Shown one piece after another: positions 12,401 through 27,400 of a stretch of 64,000 nt of DNA. Each line of letters opens with the position of its first letter. The first letter of the stretch is position 1. Under the pieces are notes generated by a model. The model saw nothing but the letters and a program-made list of their open reading frames with translations, did no database searches and was not told the origin of the DNA. The translations under genes were made by a program, and so were the position numbers. The stretch lies in NCBI RefSeq assembly GCF_020740795.1, contig NC_067285.1:91285152-91349151 (forward strand), written 5' to 3'. Source of the DNA: Apus apus. Taxonomy: Eukaryota; Chordata; Aves; Apodiformes; Apodidae.

Positions 12401-15400
12401 ACCCATTTGTTTCTTCCCTCTCAAGTGGCGAGTAAGAAAAGAAGCTATGATGGGTCTTGCCCAGCTCTACAAGAAATACTGTCTTCATGCCGAGGCTGGA
12501 AAAGATGCTGCAGAGAAAGTGAGCTGGATAAAGGATAAACTTTTGCACATTTATTATCAAAATAGCATTGATGACAAGTGAGTCAACCTAAGACTTCCTA
12601 ATTTTAATTGTCTAGTGATAAAAGATACTCTGAAAATACATTTTTATCCTGCACAAACTATTATATCACATTCTGTGTTTGTGGTTTAAGGATGATATAT
12701 TTAATAATAATTGAGACGTGCTAAGATATTCATTATCTGTTCATGTGTTCATTCTATTTACTAATGGAACTAGATCTGTAATTATAGTAGATTGTCATTG
12801 ATTAACAACTGCATAGAAAACAAGTGACAACTTTTGCATTTACTATACCTGGTTCTTGTTTGCTTTACCTCTTTCCAGAGGCCAGCATGTTAAAATCCCT
12901 GATTTTTGAGCATTGTCCGTATACACATCACATTACATGCACAGACATCTCCTTTTGATACATTTTGTGGAAAAGGACCATGTAGATAGAAGTGAAGGAG
13001 TGCTTTCACTGTTGTCCAGTCTGCCCTGCTTTGTCACTCAGTGCCTTTAATTTTTTTAGCACTGTTTTGGCTTAGAGAAAAGTATTTCGGCCAAGGTTTT
13101 GGAACATAGTTTTCAAGTCTCACTATTAATTCTTTGTCTTTCACAAGGAGAGCCAAACTATGAGATCACACAAAGATAGAATTCAGCCTAGATTTTTTTA
13201 CACCAGACTTGCGATTTTCTTTAGTAGTGTTTTTTTAGCATCTTGCTTATACCAGTTGGCTGCCTCATTATGTATTGTGTTCTTAGTGACTGGTCTGAAA
13301 AGACTAATAACCTCTTTCAGTTGTCAGTTAATGATGAATTCTTACCACTGCAGTGGTGAAGGCTCTCATGTTGTTCATCTGGCTGATCATAAGTGGGCCA
13401 GAGTTATATATTTGATTCGTTGCTGCTTTTGTGGGTGGGTGGTTATTTTTGTCTGTTTGGTTTTGTTTGGTTTTGTTGTTGTTTTTGGGTTTTTTTAATA
13501 AGAAAAATATGGCTATGAGATTGTACACTCAGATGATACTGAAATTCTGCTGAAATAGAAGTACCAAGTAGTAAACAATCAGGACATCTTCACATAGTTT
13601 TTACAAAACTAATCCTGCATATGCATCAAATATGCTTTAATATATGTATTTTAGTTTGTATTGGGAGGTTTGTGGTTTTTTTCTAGCATGTTCATGTCTT
13701 GCTGTAAGTACATCAGTTTGTTAGTGAGTGGAGAATGAATCAAAGTTCCATAGTGATGAATAGGGCAGATGTTTTCAGTACTCCTGCACAAGGGAAATGC
13801 AGAACACAGTCAGGGAAATGAGGCAAGGAATTTTAAGGAAAGACTATGTCATCAAAGCTCAGTTTCTGTGATGTATTTTCTTCTGAAAATCTGATTAAGC
13901 CATTGAAACTGGTCTTTTCATGAGTAGGGTTGGTTTGTATGTGGTTTGTTTTCTGGGTGTCTGCACTGAAAGACTGATGGATTGTTTTTCCAGTGTTCCT
14001 CTAGTTCAGTTTGGTACCCTGAATTTTAATTCAAATTCTGCTCATTTTTGAGGCTGACAGTGAAGTTCTTTATCAGTCACAACATTGGGTTAGTTTTTCC
14101 ATCTCGGAGTGGAAGAATAAATGTGTTTCAGTGTTATCATTGTCAGAAAGTTAGTAATTTTAACACCTGAAAGAGCTGTAGAAACATTATGATCTTTTAA
14201 GACAGAGTCCACCCAATCCTTTAAACAGAGGAGCACAGGTAAAAATTGTCCAACTCTGGCCTGTTTTCCTTCCATAATGAGGAAGAATAATAAAATATAA
14301 CAGTGAACAGCTGTCTGAGCCTTAGAGTATCATCCATGTTATGTATGGAGTAACACTAATTCTTTCAAGATAAAATAATGCAATATCGCACAGTTTTCAG
14401 GCATGAAGTGAAACAACAAATTTTCTCCACACATCCTTAACTCAGTCACTTTGTAATCTTTTAATTTTTACTTGACTGTTGATGTGCATGTCTACTCAGA
14501 ACAGACAAATTCTAACCATAAGAACTGTAACCTGTGTGCTTTGAGCTTTGTTTCACAACAAGTGCATAGCAAATGGAGTAAAATAACCACCTCTTAAACA
14601 CTGCCTGGTGATGCACTCTTGATATGCTGGCCAGTGATTTTCCTTACGGGAGAGAAGTGTGTCCCAGAGGTATTCCCTATTTATAAATCTTTAACTGATG
14701 TGGACCAGGAAAGGCATGATATGGTCTCACCATTTGTACTGACAGCTTTTCTAGAACATGTATCTGTAGAGACATGGGCTAGAGCAATGTTCATAAATTA
14801 GTAAAATAACTCAGATGCCTCCAGTCTCCTAGTATGTTAAACAGAGATGGAGTCCCCTGAGATGTGAAGATCCTGTTCCCTAAGCAGTTTAATTCTTGGA
14901 TTCATCAGTAGTAAAATGTACAATGAAAGTAAGAAAGCCAATTTTTTAATACTGACAGGATGCCTTGAGATAGTTGTATCTATATTTGCAGTCATCCTTT
15001 TATTCCTCTGCCTTGGCATCATGTCTCTTGGAATTTTCTTTGAGCCAGAAATAAGGTGTTTTTGACTTGTGTTGTCTTCTGTGGTCTTTGTACAAGGTAC
15101 TCCCAGATCACTTACTAGGAATCATAGTGAAAAAGTTTGTAACTTCAAACACAAAACATTTGTCCATAAATATCAAATTGTATAGCTAAACATTGTGCAC
15201 AACTACCATTACTTAATTAATGGTTAAATTAATGTCTGAATGTTCTTTCAGGGTGGGGGAGTGGGCTATAATTAGGTCAACTGTACAGTAATATTTTTTA
15301 GTTCAAGTTTTGTTTTTTTATGTAAAACTTTAAATACAGGTTATTGTTCTCTAGAAAAGAGATACTTGGAAAATGTTTTTGCAGGTTTGGTTTGGTCTCA

Positions 15401-18400
15401 CTTTGTGGCTTTTTATCTCCTTTTGTTATATGTGTTTTGGCATTTCTTTGTCTTTGCCTTTTAAATGCTAATTTTTAGCTTGTGTATTAGAATAATTAGT
15501 AGCTTCAAATGTTTTGCTTTTTTCTCAAATGCTACAGTTTTATTTTAACCTTTCTCTCCTGGTTTCGATTTTTACTTTTCCCTTGAGTTATATTCTTGTA
15601 TTCCTCTTTAATTGAATTTTTTTATTGTCTCTATCCCTTTCTCATGGTTGAGAGTGAACGAATGGATATTCTCAGAGCCTAGACAAAAAGGACAATTTGG
15701 ATGGCAACAAATAAAGCAATTGCTCCTTCTTAGAGTTGAAAATGACAGAACCATGGAAGAACTCTCAAGCAGCAGTTCTTGCTGCTCTATGGACAGTGGA
15801 AGAGATGTTTACAGATGAGAAAAAGACCTACTCTTTTTTCTTCTCCATTGAAATCTAGTTTCAATTACTTTCTATATTTCTTGTTCTTTCAGCTTGTCTG
15901 AAAAGTATCAACACTTAGAAATACACAGTTTCTGTCTGTTCTTTTCCTGCAGGTTATTGGTAGAGAAAATCTTTGCTCAGTATCTTGTTCCACACAATTT
16001 GGAAACAGAAGAGCGAATGAAGTGCTTGTACTATTTGTATGCTAGCTTGGATCCAAATGCTGTTAAGTGAGTACAGTTTGTATTCAGCAAATACTTGCTT
16101 TTTCAGGCTTTTCCAACATCTATATCATCATCTTTGTATTATCAGGATTTAAATAAAAATATAACCAACTGATGCTTAGCGTTACTTTCAAGTAGTATTT
16201 CAAAATATTTCCCTTTTATATATGAACACTACATGTCCATTAGACAAGAAGTTACCTTGATATTTGAGAAGAGTGGTTTATCTGTTCTTTTTCATCCAAT
16301 GACAACAGTGCAGAGTTAAAAATGCTCAAGTAATAACTTCTAGATTTACTCTAGAATATTAAGGTTTGTGATGAAGATATCTGTAACTGAATTCTGATTG
16401 ATCGTAGCCTGTTTTTTATGTTGAAAATGTTATTTTCAAGATAATTTGGGTAGGACAAACTGTGGCTGTCCTACGCATGTGAAATTGTTCCAAGTAGAAT
16501 ATTAAGAGAGGTGGTGTTCTGAAAAGGAGAAAATCAGTTCCACCATGTTTGGAATTGTTGTTTTTAATACTTTGGAGGTTTTGATTGTATCCAGCAGATG
16601 TTTCACATGTAAGATAAATAATGAAACAGTCTTGTTTACTAATACACCCAGCATGTTCTTGTCATGAACAAATTGGTAAACTTTTCTGGTTTTGCACTTT
16701 TGCAGAGCACTGAATGAGATGTGGAAGTGCCAGAACATGCTAAGGAGTCACGTGCGAGAATTGCTAGACTTGCATAAGCAGCCCACTGTACGGTTTTGAA
16801 AATATTAATACTTTATCCAGTTGACCTGTTAGCCTAATTTACTGGAATTTTTTAATACTGTGTTATTTGTTCAGTATGACTTTATTATCCTGTTGATTTC
16901 CATATGTAGACTATGTTCCATTCTTATTAGGTAAATTTGCTTTCACTAATGCTTAGAGATGGCTTCCTTATGTTTACTGTTAGTTTATATTACTGGTCAA
17001 GAACTTTGGAAAAAGTTTTAAAGAAAATTCCAAGTTTTTTGTTTGCTTTTGACAGACCTTATTAGCACATTTTGAGAATGGAATATGTTGTAACGTAAAG
17101 CAATTATTTGTTTGAAAACAAACGTTTTAACATACTGGAATTTTACATATAAGCATATTTTCAAACTAGCAGAAACTTGAAATAGAAGGGCATAGCTTTG
17201 GGGGTTTGGTGTGGAGGTGGGCTAGGGGTATATGGTTGGGGTCTTTTTCCTACAATTGACTTTAATCTGTTATGTGAATTAGTGAATTTCTGCAGTTCTT
17301 TGATATTGCAAGAAGATTTTTCCCATTTTTCAGTGTGTAGTAGCTGCTAAACATATTCCTCTGCTGTCCTAGTGTTTATTCTTAAAGCGAAGACATAAAC
17401 CATAAGATTCCAGAGTAGAATATAGTGCTGCAGAAGACTTAACAAATTAGCTTAAAGATACATTTTAGGATGGGAGGTGTTGCTGATTTGTTTGTTTTTG
17501 CTGTTGTCCTCAGTCAGAAGCAAACAGTGCTGCCATGTTTGGAAAGCTGATGACCATAGCAAGTAAGTGTTAATAAGTTCTGTAAACTGTTAGTACAGCA
17601 TTCCTGGAAATTATATTTCTCTAAATCTTGGAATACTAAAGTGGTAAATGTATTTAATGATAAATTGTGTTAAATCATACAGAAAACCTTCCAGATCCTG
17701 GCAAAGCACAAGATTTTGTGAAGAAATTCAATCAGGTTCTGGGTGATGATGAGAAGCTTCGGTCCCAGCTTGAACTGTTAATTAGCCCTACATGTTCTTG
17801 TAAACAGGCAGATGTCTGCGTGGTAAGAAAATGCGAAAGCCAACTTTTATACCTTAAATATTTGTGCTTAAAACAAATATTCAGAGTTAATGGTCTCTTT
17901 TAGTTCCTTAACATGATTTTTATATATTTTCAATTCTCATTAAATACCTTTTTGGTTAACCTATAGAGATTGTGGAAAATACAGTCTGTTATCATAATCT
18001 TGCTTCCTAAGAAGACATTAGCTTTATTCCTTCTTAAGGTCATAACCATTAGGCATAAAGTCAGAAAGCCTGCTTTAATTTTTTAAAATATTTTCTTTCA
18101 GGTGTCTCTTTTTATGGTAAGATACCTAGACTGTCATTTGACACTGATGAAACTTCTTCTGAGTACTATCAAGCCAAACAAACTATCTGCGTATTGTGTG
18201 AATCTATTCTTCCTAGAATGTTATTTTGAAATCAGTCTTTCCGTCTCTTGCTATCTCATCTGTTTAATTTCTTTGATGAAAATACATTTATTTATATTAA
18301 ACTGGGCTTTTTCAGAGATTTACAGGAGATTTGCCAACAATCATAGACTTTTTTCCTTGTGGACCCAAAATAATTCTCTTTTGGATCTGGCCTGCAATTC

Positions 18401-21400
18401 CTTAAAAAAAACTCTGAAGAATGCTCACTAGATAACTAATGCATCCAACATTTAAAGATTTCAATATAATGTGATAAAGATTTTAAAATATTTTTCACTG
18501 ATCCTGTAGGCAAACTCTCTGATTAACATAAGTGGCTGTATTCAGCTTACTCAACAAGCTTAATAAGTAAGTAAAATCAGTATAATTCTTTTTTGTATCT
18601 AACATTCTTATTATAGAGAGAGATAGCCCGGAAGCTTGCAAATCCGAAGCAGCCAACAAATCCTTTTCTGGAAATGGTCAAATTTCTTTTGGAAAGAATT
18701 GCCCCTGTACATATTGACTCAGAAGCCATTAGGTAAGTTTGAAAGATCATCCTAACTCATAAATGATTACAAAGATTACTTAAATGACAAAAAAATAGAA
18801 CATTTTATTGGGATTTAGATTAGTCTGTCATAGCAGAAAATGTACTTTTTTTAAAACAAAACATTTTCTGTAGGTGTCTTCATTTCCAGCAGCCTAGCAA
18901 ATGCTAATATTTTTAAATACTTCTTTACACTGCTGTCTGGAAATAATTTTTAAAATTTAGTGGTTCCCAGTGAGACTGCTGTTTATGTGGCTTAAGGTGA
19001 AAATTATGATCATAGTTTTCACATAGTTAAGTGCCACACAGTCTTCCATATAGCAGTTGAATTAATTAGCTTTTGTGGGGTTGTGTTAAGAGAATGTTTG
19101 GATTTCTTTTGAGACTTTTCTGGCAGCCTAATTATGCTCTGAAACTCATGCAACTATGTGTTGATCTGAATGCTGCCAACATGATGGGGATTTTTTTGTT
19201 GTTACATTTTGTTTTTTTTCTAAATAATTAATTTTGCAGAAAGCTAAGTCAGAAGGAAAAAGAATAATGGAATAGCTTGATTAAAAAAAACCAAAACCTT
19301 AAACAAAAAGACGAACACCACTGCACCTCTCTCCCAATGGACTATTGCCTTCCTTTTACTTTGTGTCTAAAAAAGACATCTTGCTGGTATTTCCAGCCTT
19401 TAATATTGTACATTGTCATGTGAAATATTTTTTTTCTTTTTTTATCTCTCATTTCAGTGCACTAGTAAAACTTATGAATAAATCCATAGAGGGGACAGCT
19501 GATGATGAAGAGGAGGGTGTAAGTCCTGATACTGCTATTCGTGCAGGACTTGAACTTCTCAAGGTAATCTACATTCATGCAGCTGTAGTTTGTAATGGAA
19601 AGGACAAAAGTGGTATGACTAAAAAAGTAATGTTAGCATGGGTTTAATAATTATTATTTAGATATTTACTTTTTTAATGTGTGAAAGTGTTTTGTTATTA
19701 ATACTCACTTGAGAAGAGAATAATGAAAGAGATGAGCTTTGGAAAAAGTATGTTTTGAAAAGGGTGCCAAGAGTTCAAGTACACATACTAAAGCAGAAAT
19801 TAAAGCAGTTTCTGCTTAGGGAAGTCATACAGAAGAAGGTGCAGAGGTAAAATAGGAGGAAGAGAAATGTGAAAACTGGAAGAGGCACATTCTTTGGGGC
19901 CTGTATGATTCTGAAAGTAAACCAAGCAATAAATTCGAGAGCCAAGCTGTGTAGAGGAAAAAAAAGAGGATGGGGAACTTGTGTACTCAGTGGTCGTAAC
20001 AAGTTGCTGGGGGAGAAAGAAGGATTTGAAATACCTGGAAAACAACTGGGGTGGATTTGGCAGTTCATTAATGATACTTTGTTTTCAGTATGTTACGAAG
20101 GGCAGTATAAAATATAGGAGGGAATGAAGGGGAAGATTACAGAATTAAGGAGAGACTATTCAGAAGTGTGAATGAACAAAGGGGAGTTTCTGGAGACATA
20201 TCAGACCAAATTTGGTAACGACAACCATGGCAGAAACAGTTACACAGAAGTATGCAAGGAAGTATTGTGTGTTTGCTAATGTAGCTCAGAAATCTGCCAA
20301 GGTTGAAGATCTGTTGCTCTGAAGTGGGTATCTTTTGAGAATATTATCTCACACATTGATACTTGTGCAAGTACGCCACTCTGATCAAAGAAACCAAGAT
20401 AAGATAAATCTGAAGAATACACAAGATACGTGCAACTTTTTATTGCTCTCCCTACCTTATGTTATCTGAACTTTACTATGCTTAATATAGCTTTACTTTG
20501 GGATAACTTTTTGTTCTCTCTTCTGCCTCAAAGCTCTGTGTGGTTAATTTCTTATTTGATGTTTCTCCTGTTTAACAGTATGTGTTTTACATTTAGATCG
20601 AAAGGACAGTAATCTATTATTGTTTGTAGATACCTTAACCTTGATTTCTGCTCAGGGGTTTCTCATTCTGGAGAACTTAAGATCTCAGCTCAGTTAAATT
20701 AAGTTGAAAAAAGTATTCTTAACTAGTCTTCAAAATGTGTTCATTTTAATTTTTTACATATTCAAATAAAATGCTATCTTGTAAAACATTTGGAGGAAGG
20801 GAGGACCTGAAGAAAATAGCATAGATGAGTTTATTTGAAAATCTCTATATTGCCTTCTCCAAAATGCATTTTTTTGAATGTAGTAATCTTTTATGAGCAT
20901 GTAATAGCTATTTATGTTGATAGTAATGATCATAAACAGCCATAATTTTGTTTTTCTGATGATTCATTTCCCATTAATAAATATACCTTTGTTTTAATAT
21001 GTATCTGTAGGTTCTGTCCTTTACACATCCTACCTCGTTCCACTCTGCAGAAACCTATGAGTCTCTGCTGCAGTGCCTCAGGATGGAAGATGATAAAGTA
21101 GCTGAGGCAGCCATACAGATTTTCAGAAACACGGGTCACAAAATAGAAACAGACTTGCCACAGATAAGATCGTGAGTGTATTTCTTAATGTGCTGCTTTT
21201 TCACACCTGGAATTCTGCATTTTGATATTTTATTCAGTGTTGCCCATAAAATCACTTTATAGTCTTGTAAATATGAACTGCTTCTCTTCCATCATTTTGT
21301 ATTCCTTCACTACCTTTCTGTCTCTTCAAGTTTAAATTCTGCATTCTGCATTCATTTTTGAGTATTCATTGAAGATGTTATGGACCGCTTTAAAATCTTC

Positions 21401-24400
21401 CTATTGTGGATGAATGAAAGACAGTGTGTAGCATATTTCCCAGGTTACAGAAATAAGCAACAGCAAAAATACAGCAAAGTTGTAATTTCTTGGCATAATT
21501 TCTGCTCATATCTGTCCTTCACACAATTTTTCTGTCTTTGAAAGGAGCAAAAATATAATCTCTGATGGTTAACAGCTCTGTTTCTTATTAAACAAGTTGG
21601 GAAACAAGATCCAAAAGCAGGCATGAATTTCTAACAAAGAATAATTGCTGTCTGTAAGTTGTCATTATGCAATTCATGCTTTAACTGCTGATTAAAGCTG
21701 CATAATCTACTAGGTATTCACAGACTATTTAAAACCTTGTGGGTAACATCTAAAACCTTAAAATTAGCCTGTTAGTAACTAGCTGATGCAGATTATAAAA
21801 CACAGGTTTCAAGTTCTCATATTGAAATAACGTGAGGTATTATTATGCAAAAATGCATACCAGTGTACACCTTAAGTTCTCAATGAACTGAAAATGTAAC
21901 CTCAATGATTCTTATGGTTTGAATCAGATTTTGAGAAAAAGGAAAACGTTACAAGTTCATGTACAAGACACTATACAAGACATTTGTAGGGGTGAAGAGA
22001 AGGAAAAACCCAGCAATCCCCATTGTCAGAATAGTTGCCCGTATAGTCCTAGTTTTCTATAGTTCCCTACTAGGGTTTAGTCAAGACTGCATTGCTGGAG
22101 TGTGTCATCTTCTGTCAAAGGAGCCTGGTATTGCTGATGTTTCTTTTGGCTTCATGACTTAGCCAAGTGAGCCAAGTCTCAAATAACGTAAACAATCACT
22201 GTCAAAATGGAGGTCTAGCTCTTGGCATGGTTTGCAAGCATGTCAGGTTAATGTTCTGAAAGCCCAAACCCTGCTTTTTATATTGGTGGCCTCTGATCAG
22301 CAGATTTAGGGGGATTCAAATGCAAAAGCTCAGAAAAAAGTTCTCAGTTCACTTGAGTATACATTGCAATTGAAGACCGTAGTTAAAGCAGTAAAGGCCT
22401 ATAAGTGCACTGATACTTAGTAGGTATTCCTAGCTTTTAATACATTTTTTTCAGCACTGTCACTTCCAAGCTTGGATGAGAAACCCAGGAGTTTACCCTA
22501 GCTGGACCTGTCATGTTCCCCCACCTTGTACTTGGCTTCCTAAGGAGCCTTATTTTGATCATTACATTCTTTCATGTTTGATTTTTCCCTGTGGGCTTTT
22601 TTCTGCTTAAATATGTACAGTCAGATGTTCCACAAGTATTACTAAATACAATTCCATCCTACTTTTTGCTTTATGATTATGATCTTTCCTGAACAGACTT
22701 CAGAGAAATGTTTGATTTATAAGATGGTGAGGATAGATTTGTATAGGTGAAAAGCTGTATATTTTATACATTGCAAATTGTATTTTGAAGTATTTCATTT
22801 AATGTTTACAGAACACTAATTCCGATTTTGCATCAGAAAGCAAAAAGAGGCACTCCTCATCAGGCAAAACAAGCTGTTCACTGTATACATGCCATATTTT
22901 CAAATAAAGAAGTGCAGCTTGCACAAATATTTGAGGTATGTCTTGCTTTTAGTTTTTAAGATTTGTTTCTGCTGTTCTTAATTGATACTGGTCAATAACG
23001 TTAATTGAATTAATACTGTTCATTAACAATTTATGAGGTCAGGAAGCCTACAGGTGTATGGTAGTTGAGGTAAGTAATTAATTTTACAATAGCAAGTTAT
23101 TATTGTTTGTGTCTTAAAGCCACAATTTTGTAATATTCTAATGTCTGACATATAAGTTCTTTTTATTTACACAGGAAAAGTTAGGGGAAAATCAGCTGAG
23201 CATACTGGAATAAGCCACACTAAATCCCATGAGGACACGTTTAGCAGATAGTAAATGAGAGATAGCATTCTCTACTTTCAAACTGTATTAATTTATTGTG
23301 CTTCAGGGTCTTTGCACATACAGTACTTTCTCACTGGGGAGGTTATTGCAGAATAACTACTTGACTACAAGCTCAGACATTAGCTTACTGCTCACTTAAC
23401 TGCTTCATTAGACAAGTTGTAAAGCAAAAAGTCACCTCAAACAGAGCAAAGAGGTTGTTATTTTTCACTAGTCTCTTAAATAGTAACATTATTAAACTAC
23501 GCTTGTAAAATATCTTTGGTTCTTAAGCTTGGCTATCTTTGAACCTGTGCATAATTGAAAAGTGTGAAAAGCTTTGAATTAAGCCTGTGAAGGGAAATAC
23601 TGATCACTAATAGAAATGTCCCTGGTGGTTGCCAAGGTTTTTTTAACCTTCCTTTATATTTTGGCCATTTGCAGTTATGATGCAGGTTTTCACGATCCGA
23701 ATAAAATCGAGTCAAGAGTTTTTCCTGTGTCTCCCAGGATTGAATGTGTTTCACTACTGAAGGAGGAAGAGAATATAAAATCTGATTTGCCCTTATCTCA
23801 TGCGAAATTTTTGGTTACTCTGTTAATTAAAAAATAGCATTCTTTCTCCATCTTGATTTCCTAGCCTTATTAATTCTTACGGAAAACTGTGAAACGCGTC
23901 AGCAATCCAGCAGCAAAATGCATTATTTTTAGGCATGCTAGCTTTCATATCTGTAGCTGAATTTTGAATTTTTATTTTTTCCTTCCTCAGCCTCTTAGTA
24001 GAAGTTTGAATGCTGATGTACCAGAACAACTTATAACTCCGTTAGTCTCACTGGGTCATATTTCTATGTTGGCTCCAGATCAGTTTGCTTCTCCAATGAA
24101 ATCTGTTGTTGCAAATTTCATTGTGAAAGACCTCTTAATGAATGACAGGGTAAGTTTTTCTTTTTCTTTTGTAAGTCCTTACTATTCTGTTTGCCTGTTA
24201 CTAACTCCATGGAGAACAGAGCTTTTTTGTTTATTGAGTCAATAAGTGAGTGTTCTGTATGTGGCTAGTACACTAATAATTGCATTATAAAATATCTTTG
24301 TGTGAAAGAAAGCCTAGTCTGTGACAATTTCCATTTTTACATCTGCATTTTCTGTATGGGTTGAACGAGTTCTTAAACTTACATGAATGTCTGTAGTCAA

Positions 24401-27400
24401 CAGGTGAGAAAAATGGAAAGTTATGGTCTCCAGATGAAGAAGTTTCTCCAGAAGTACTAGCAAAGGTGAATTATCTACTCTCAGTAATAATGTGTATATT
24501 TGAGGTTAAAAGTTTACTTTTTTCCAAGCTGTGCAATGGAGAGTATTAGAATAAATCCCTTTGAGTACTTTTGTATTAGTTTCCTTAAAACATGCAGTGT
24601 TCTGGAGTTTTTGTGGTCTATACATACAGTTATAGGACTGATAGAAACTATGCATTTTGGTGTCTTCACTTACTATATTAATTATGCTGAATGTTAAGAA
24701 AATTTAAAACTTCAAAAGTTTTAGTTTTTCTTACAAAAAAGATAATTTGACTTTACTGACTGTAAATAGACTTGAAATAAATTTTATTCTTTCATCTTTA
24801 TAGGCTATTTACTGTGAATCTAATTATGGCCACTTCTAGAAATGTTTATCTAGTTGCTCTTATTTTTAATCATGTAGCAAGTATCCTGCATCCTCTAGAT
24901 GCACTTGTGAGAAGACACTGAACCGTAGTTGAAATGTCCTGATGCCACAAAGACTGCTACTTCCTTCTTCACTCTGTAAATATTCACTGCTTCCTTCTGT
25001 TACTTTAAAAATGTATCAGCTCTAATAAATAGGAGTCTATGGAAATTTCAGTTTGACAGAGTAGGTTTTAGTGCCTTGCCAACCGTAGGAATTGAATGCG
25101 TTGTTGATTTTTTCATGTTTGATAGGTGCAAGCAATTAAACTTTTGGTACGTTGGCTGTTGGGTATGAAAAACAACCAGTCGAAATCTGCGAATTCCACC
25201 CTCCGGTTATTGTCAGCCATGCTTGTCAGTGAAGGAGACTTGACGGAACAGAAGCGAATCAGGTCAGGTTTTGTTCCTTTCAGACTTCCAGCAATTTTGT
25301 TATAGAGTTTCAAAGACTATTAATTCTGTTGGAGATTTTTTTAGAATTTTAAGGTGAGCATATTATTGGCTAGTGGGATGATAGAAGACAGATCTGATTG
25401 GAGTTTTAATTTTAAGAGTGGAATGGTGGTATAAAAATATGCTTATACCCCTCTTTCTTGTAATTTACTAAGAATCTCAGAACCCTGTAAATATCTTGAT
25501 AGCAAATGACATTCTAGAGAGTAAAAGACTTCCAGAAGTGTCTTTGAAAACAATTGAGTGTCGAAGAGTAACACATTTAGGAGTTGGGTGATCTTCATTT
25601 CAACAGTGAAGTAGTGTCGTACCTCATCTTCATTCTGAGGGTGAAGGAAAGAGACAATCTGCAGCTAACATGTTACTTTTGTTGAGACAGTGATGGAAAC
25701 AAGAAATTTGACTCTTCTCTTTTCACTGTTTTACTGGAATTCAGTTTTATCTGGGGCAAGCAGAGCACCTTATTTTCATGCATTTGGTTGGGCTAATGTA
25801 GCTTGACCTGAAGCTATAGAAATGTGATCTGACCTGACAGAGAAAAACCTTAATGGCTCATTGATCTTGCAAGAAGAAATCATGAGATGCAAATAATTTA
25901 AGAACAGTTGTGGTGAGTTGTGTTTTTTAATTTGGTTTTTTTGTTGGTTTTTTTTTCCCTCCCTCATGTTTGTATAGTAAATCGGACATGTCTCGACTGC
26001 GATTAGCTGCTGGTAGTGCAATAATGAAGCTTGCACAGGAGCCCTGTTACCATGAAATAATTACCCCAGAACAGTTCCAGCTCTGTGCACTTGTCATTAA
26101 TGTAAGTAACTGCACTAGAAATTAACCGACTCTTAATTGAATTTCAGGGTCCTTACATCTGAGCTATGCTGAGTGTTCTTTATTCCTCACTGCAGCTTTC
26201 AGAAGAGTTAATGAAATTTCAAATATTTATTATGCTGCACCTATTGATATTTTTAAAATGTCTCCTCATAACTCCACCCTGAATGCTTTTTTTTTTTGAC
26301 CAAGATTTTAATGGTTATACTCTTATGTTTTATTTTGCCATAGGATGAGTGCTACCAAGTGAGGCAGATATTTGCCCAGAAACTGCATAAGGCACTTGTG
26401 AAATTACTACTCCCTTTGGAATATATGGCAATCTTTGCTTTGTGTGCCAAAGACCCTGTGAAAGAGAGAAGAGCGCATGCCAGACAGTGCTTGCTCAAAA
26501 ACATCAGTATACGACGAGAATATATTAAGCAGAATCCTATGGCTAATGGTCAGTGTTTCAGTAAGATTGTTAAGAATGCAATAGTCACATACTAAACTGG
26601 AAGGAGTATCTAATGTATCTTAAGTATCTAAAGGGTAGGTGCAAGGAAGATGGAGACAGGCTCTTCTTAGTAGGTTCCCAGTGTCAGAATGAGGGGCAAT
26701 GGGCACAAGTTGGAACATAGTAAGTTCCACATAAACATGAGGGAAAACAACTTTACAGTGAGGGTGACAGAGCATTGGAACAGGCTACCCTGGGAGGTTG
26801 TGGAGTCTCCATCTCTGGAGATATTCAAAACCTGCCTGGATACAGTCCTGTGTAAAGTGCTCTAGGTTATCCTACTTCAGTGGGAGAGTTGGACTAGATG
26901 ATCTCTAGAGGTCCCTTCCAACTCTGGCAATTATGTAATTCTGTGAGCAATCATTAGAACTTAAGCAAATTGCTTTTGTAAAGAAACACTGGATAAGTTT
27001 AATTTATTTCTTCATCTTTATATTAGACACAGTCAGCTCTTAAGTTTTCTTAGTTTTAGCATTAGCATAAACCAGAAAATACTCCTCTGTACTTTGCTGA
27101 CAATTATACATATAAAATGCAATGCTGTTTTGCTCAAAAAATGAAGTTTTGGGGTTTGATTTTTTTAGGCTTTATAAACTTCTTGAAGTAAGACCAAGTA
27201 GTTTTGTAGTAGTAAAACGCATTCATTGATTTTTAATGATTCATTAAAAGTAAAATTTGTAGGAAGAAAATGCAAGTTGAAATTTTAGATACCATTATTT
27301 GAAAAAGTAATACTTTGAAAAGGTGTTTCTTGTGATGCATGTATCTATAATATAGAGGGTATTTATGATTTTTTGTTACTGTAGAAAAATTGCTATCCTT

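Larger units (their letters stand above)
16067..19457 (+). other. PDS5A introns between window exons 7-12
   Basis: Five introns: four of about 640-790 bases and one of 120 bases. AT-rich. A run of G tracts lies at about 17,200-17,240 (see findings). No repeat family was recognised. Confidence 0.6.
19564..23990 (+). other. PDS5A introns between window exons 12-15
   Basis: Introns of about 1.45, 1.64 and 1.05 kb. The stretch at about 19,720-20,180 is purine-rich on the plus strand, producing matching open frames on both strands without family character. Nothing else was recognised. Confidence 0.6.
24150..26343 (+). other. PDS5A introns between window exons 15-19
   Basis: Four introns of about 240-715 bases with T-rich tracts before acceptors. 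No recognisable repeat or RNA gene. Confidence 0.6.

Noticed and set aside
13331..13386. C/D-box snoRNA-like arrangement in a PDS5A intron (ATGATGA ... CTGA, with a TGGTGAA-like inner box)
   Set aside because: The flanking bases cannot form a terminal stem and the inner boxes are poor, so it is most likely chance.
19775..20117. Paired open frames on both strands in a PDS5A intron
   Set aside because: They arise from a purine-rich strand bias; the peptides are low-complexity and match no family.
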